From: Candidatus Zipacnadia bacterium | GTDB taxonomy: Bacteria > Armatimonadota > Zipacnadia > Zipacnadales > UBA5352 | Direction: 5' to 3' | Assembly: GCA_029820295.1 (NCBI GenBank) | Contig: JALGVA010000002.1 | Coordinates: 51,481 to 115,480 of the forward strand | DNA: 64,000 nt | In this document: piece by piece, positions 61,947 to 64,000 of the stretch | How the letters are laid out: every line of letters starts with the position of its first letter | Position numbering within the stretch: position 1 is the first letter of the stretch | Notes under the pieces: model-generated | The model's database searches: none | What the model saw: only the letters and a program-made list of their open reading frames with translations | What the model was told of the DNA's origin: nothing | Made by a program: the position numbers and the translations under genes

Positions 61947-63890
61947 ATGACTCGACGCGCCATCGTCATCGGAATCATCTGCGTCCTGCTCATCGCGGTC
62001 GCCACCCCGTACACCGACCTGGTGGTGCAGGGCACCTGGCTGGGCCTGACCAGCTTCCCCATCAGCGCGTTCTTCGTGCTGATCGTGCTGGCGGGCGCGC
62101 TCAATGTCCTGCCCCGAGCGTTCGGCATCGGCCTGAGCACCGCCGAGCTGCTGGTCATCTACGCCATGGCGCTGGTGGCCGCGGGGATCCCCAGCTTCGG
62201 CCTCACCGGTCTGCTCATCCCCTACATGGCCGGGCCGCTCTACTTCGCCACCGAGGAGAACCGCTGGGCAGATACGCTCTGGCCGCTGCTGCCCGACTGG
62301 CTGCACCCGCCCGCCGGGCCGACGGTGACGGGGCTCTACGAGGGCCTGCGTCCGGGTGTGCCCATCCCGTGGGGAGACTGGCTGGGGCCGCTGGCGGCGT
62401 GGACCGTGCTGGCGGCGGGCGTCTACGCCGCGCTCTTTTGCCTTACCGCGCTTCTGCGCCGGCGCTGGATTGACGATGAGAAGCTGGTCTTCCCGCTCAT
62501 CCAGCTCCCCATCGAGGTCGCGCAGTACGAGGCCGCGCACGCGGTACTGCCCGGGCTGCTGACCAACCGGATCATGTGGCTGTTCTTCGCGCTCCCGTTC
62601 ACCATCCACACGATCAACGGACTGCACTCGTATATCCCGGCCATGCCGGCCATCAACGTGCACGAGATCTCGCTCAACGCGGCCATCACCGCGCGGCCGT
62701 GGACGGCGCTCAAGCCGTTGTGGCTGCGCGTGCTGTTCAGCATCATCGGCCTCGCTTTCATCCTGCCCGCGGAGCTGTCGCTGAGCCTGTGGCTGTTCTA
62801 CTTCTTCTTCCTGGGGCAGCAGGTGGCGGGGGAGGCGCTGGGGCTGCCCATGCCGTCGGTGCAGGCCTACCCGGTGCGCGCCTTCGTGGCCCATCAGATG
62901 ATCGGCGGCATCCTGTGCTTTCTGGTGCTCGGGCTGGCGGCGGCGCGTGGCGGCCTCGCCGACATCTGGGCCCATGCGCGCCGACCGCTCACCGGCGAGC
63001 CGCCGCCGAGGTCATCGGACCGGCGCGAACCGTTGCCCTACGCAGTCGCGCTGTGGGGCGCGGTCGGGGCGCTGGGGCTGATCGTGGCATGGGGCGCGGC
63101 TGCCGGGGCCAGCGCGCTGGTGACGCTCGTCCTCTTCGTCCTGTTCTTCGCGGTGCACATCGTGGCCACGCGCCTGGTGTGCGAGGGAGGCATGCTGTAC
63201 GTCCAACACCCCTATCGGCCGCTGAACCTGATCCTCGCGGCGGTGGGCACGCGCGCACTGGCGCCGCGCACCATCGCCATCAGCACGCTCTTCGACCATC
63301 TGTGGATGCTCGACAACCGCAGCCCGCTGATGCCGTCGCTGATGCAGAGCATGCGCCTCGCCGACGCCGGCGGCATCGATCGCCGGCGGTTGTTCGGGGC
63401 GCTGACGCTCTCGGTCGCGCTCGCGGTCGTGGTCTCGTACGTGGCCTATCTGCGGCTGATGTACGTGCACGGGGGGACGGCGCTCAATACGTGGTTCACC
63501 AGTTACTACACGCGCAACCTCTACTGCACGTGGACCAACCACCTCGTGACCAGTGGCGAACCGGCGCAGCCGTGGGCGTTCGCGACCATGGGCGTGGGCG
63601 CCGCCACCATGTGGGCGCTGGTGACGCTGCACCGCCTGTACATCTGGTGGCCGCTGCACCCCATCGGCTACCTGATGGGTGCGTCATGGCCGATGCTCAA
63701 CTACTGGTTCCCGATCCTCGTCGGCTGGGTGCTCAAGAGCGCGGTGGTGCGCTTCGGTGGCCATCGCGTCTACCGGCAGGTGCTGCCGGGCTTCCTGGGC
63801 CTGATCTTCGGCGAGTTCCTCAGCGCGGGCCTGTGGACGGTGGTGGACCTGATCGCGGGCGTGCGCGGGCACCAGATCTTCTCGTTCTGA
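61947..63890 (+). CDS. DUF6785/DUF6784-type polytopic membrane protein, copy 2
   Basis: 647 aa from ATG 61947, with GGAG very close upstream; an earlier in-frame ATG (61869) gives an Arg-rich leader and is unlikely. Same topology and landmarks as the protein before it: NRWADTLWPLLPDWLHPP followed by WGDWLGPLAAWTVL, LLRRRWIDDEKLVFPLIQLP, and the end WPLHPIGYLMGASWPMLNYWFP...KSAVVRFGGHRVYRQVLPGFLGLIFGE. The two are distant paralogs and probably work as a pair. About 12-14 membrane helices. An internal soluble loop lies near GEPPPRSSDRREPLPY (~345-360). Probable transporter component; substrate unknown. Copy 1 ends 106 bp upstream. Confidence 0.85.
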   Translation: MTRRAIVIGIICVLLIAVATPYTDLVVQGTWLGLTSFPISAFFVLIVLAGALNVLPRAFGIGLSTAELLVIYAMALVAAGIPSFGLTGLLIPYMAGPLYFATEENRWADTLWPLLPDWLHPPAGPTVTGLYEGLRPGVPIPWGDWLGPLAAWTVLAAGVYAALFCLTALLRRRWIDDEKLVFPLIQLPIEVAQYEAAHAVLPGLLTNRIMWLFFALPFTIHTINGLHSYIPAMPAINVHEISLNAAITARPWTALKPLWLRVLFSIIGLAFILPAELSLSLWLFYFFFLGQQVAGEALGLPMPSVQAYPVRAFVAHQMIGGILCFLVLGLAAARGGLADIWAHARRPLTGEPPPRSSDRREPLPYAVALWGAVGALGLIVAWGAAAGASALVTLVLFVLFFAVHIVATRLVCEGGMLYVQHPYRPLNLILAAVGTRALAPRTIAISTLFDHLWMLDNRSPLMPSLMQSMRLADAGGIDRRRLFGALTLSVALAVVVSYVAYLRLMYVHGGTALNTWFTSYYTRNLYCTWTNHLVTSGEPAQPWAFATMGVGAATMWALVTLHRLYIWWPLHPIGYLMGASWPMLNYWFPILVGWVLKSAVVRFGGHRVYRQVLPGFLGLIFGEFLSAGLWTVVDLIAGVRGHQIFSF

Positions 63891-63926
63891 TCTGCGAACG
63901 AGGCCAGACGTCGTTGCCGTGAGCCT

Positions 63927-63945
63927 GAGGATGCTTCGCATCCTC
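63927..63945 (+). terminator. Hairpin GAGGATGC-TTC-GCATCCTC after the last gene
   Basis: Perfect 8-bp stem, 3-nt loop, 37 bp after the stop of the last membrane protein. It may end the transcript; no T-run follows. The remaining bases to 64000 show no gene. Confidence 0.45.
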
Positions 63946-64000
63946 CTGGAGGGGCCGCGGCGAGCGCCGCCGGCGCGGCTGCGATCACTTCGTCTGTCAG

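Overview
The window is very GC-rich and almost fully coding, with about 27 intact protein genes, one gene remnant and several structured non-coding stretches. I saw no rRNA, tRNA, CRISPR array, transposase or phage gene. The two prepilin-like proteins (50985-51611 and 51848-52483) start with the FTLIELL helix followed by [19 protein letters not shown], a signature I associate with Armatimonadota. The DUF6785/DUF6784-type membrane protein pair, the DUF4838 protein and the many giant secreted glycosidase-like proteins fit an uncultured Armatimonadota or a related Planctomycetota/Lentisphaerota-like degrader. The lineage is an inference from family knowledge, not a search result.

Layout from left to right. 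(1) 1-1598 (-): truncated secreted glycoside-hydrolase-like protein. (2) 1775-11431 (+): tight operon of a DegT/StrS aminotransferase, a DUF6259-like glycosidase and a giant GH2 with two LamG domains, followed by a TolB-like propeller protein (11649-13712). (3) 13723-20306 (-): Gfo/Idh/MocA dehydrogenase, DUF4838 protein, a remnant of a polysaccharide lyase C-terminus, and a WDxE TIM-barrel protein. (4) 20474-26500: SGNH hydrolase (+), heparinase-fold lyase with a domain insertion (-), nucleoside hydrolase and FG-GAP propeller (+). (5) 26525-30179 (-): duplicated CBM-like protein and BNR_4 propeller protein. (6) 30446-37564 (+): three-gene operon of a polytopic membrane protein, a thioester alpha-2-macroglobulin and a VanW protein. 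(7) 37704-40280 (+): heparinase-fold lyase with a zinc ribbon. (8) 40277-50720 (-): tandem operon of three paralogous CBM9/TIM-barrel proteins. (9) 50985-52483 (+): tandemly duplicated prepilin-like genes with a repeated structured leader and terminator. (10) 52563-54872 (-): third heparinase-fold lyase, then a hairpin-rich 467-bp gap. (11) 55340-63890 (+): very large CBM/TIM-barrel/FlgD-Ig/malectin-like protein and two paralogous DUF6785-type membrane proteins.

Most proteins carry signal peptides and carbohydrate-binding or beta-propeller modules. Together they look like an extracellular or periplasmic set for taking apart complex, probably uronic-acid-containing or host/algal-type glycans: lyases cut the backbone, GH2, DUF6259 and WDxE barrels trim it, and the dehydrogenase, aminotransferase and nucleoside hydrolase act inside the cell. 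There is no SusC/D pair, ABC or MFS sugar transporter, or sugar-responsive regulator in the window. The strongest candidates for something undescribed are the WDxE/CxCxxC barrel family (three tandem copies plus a Cys-less relative), the membrane protein/A2M/VanW operon, and the conserved leader RNA in front of the prepilin genes.
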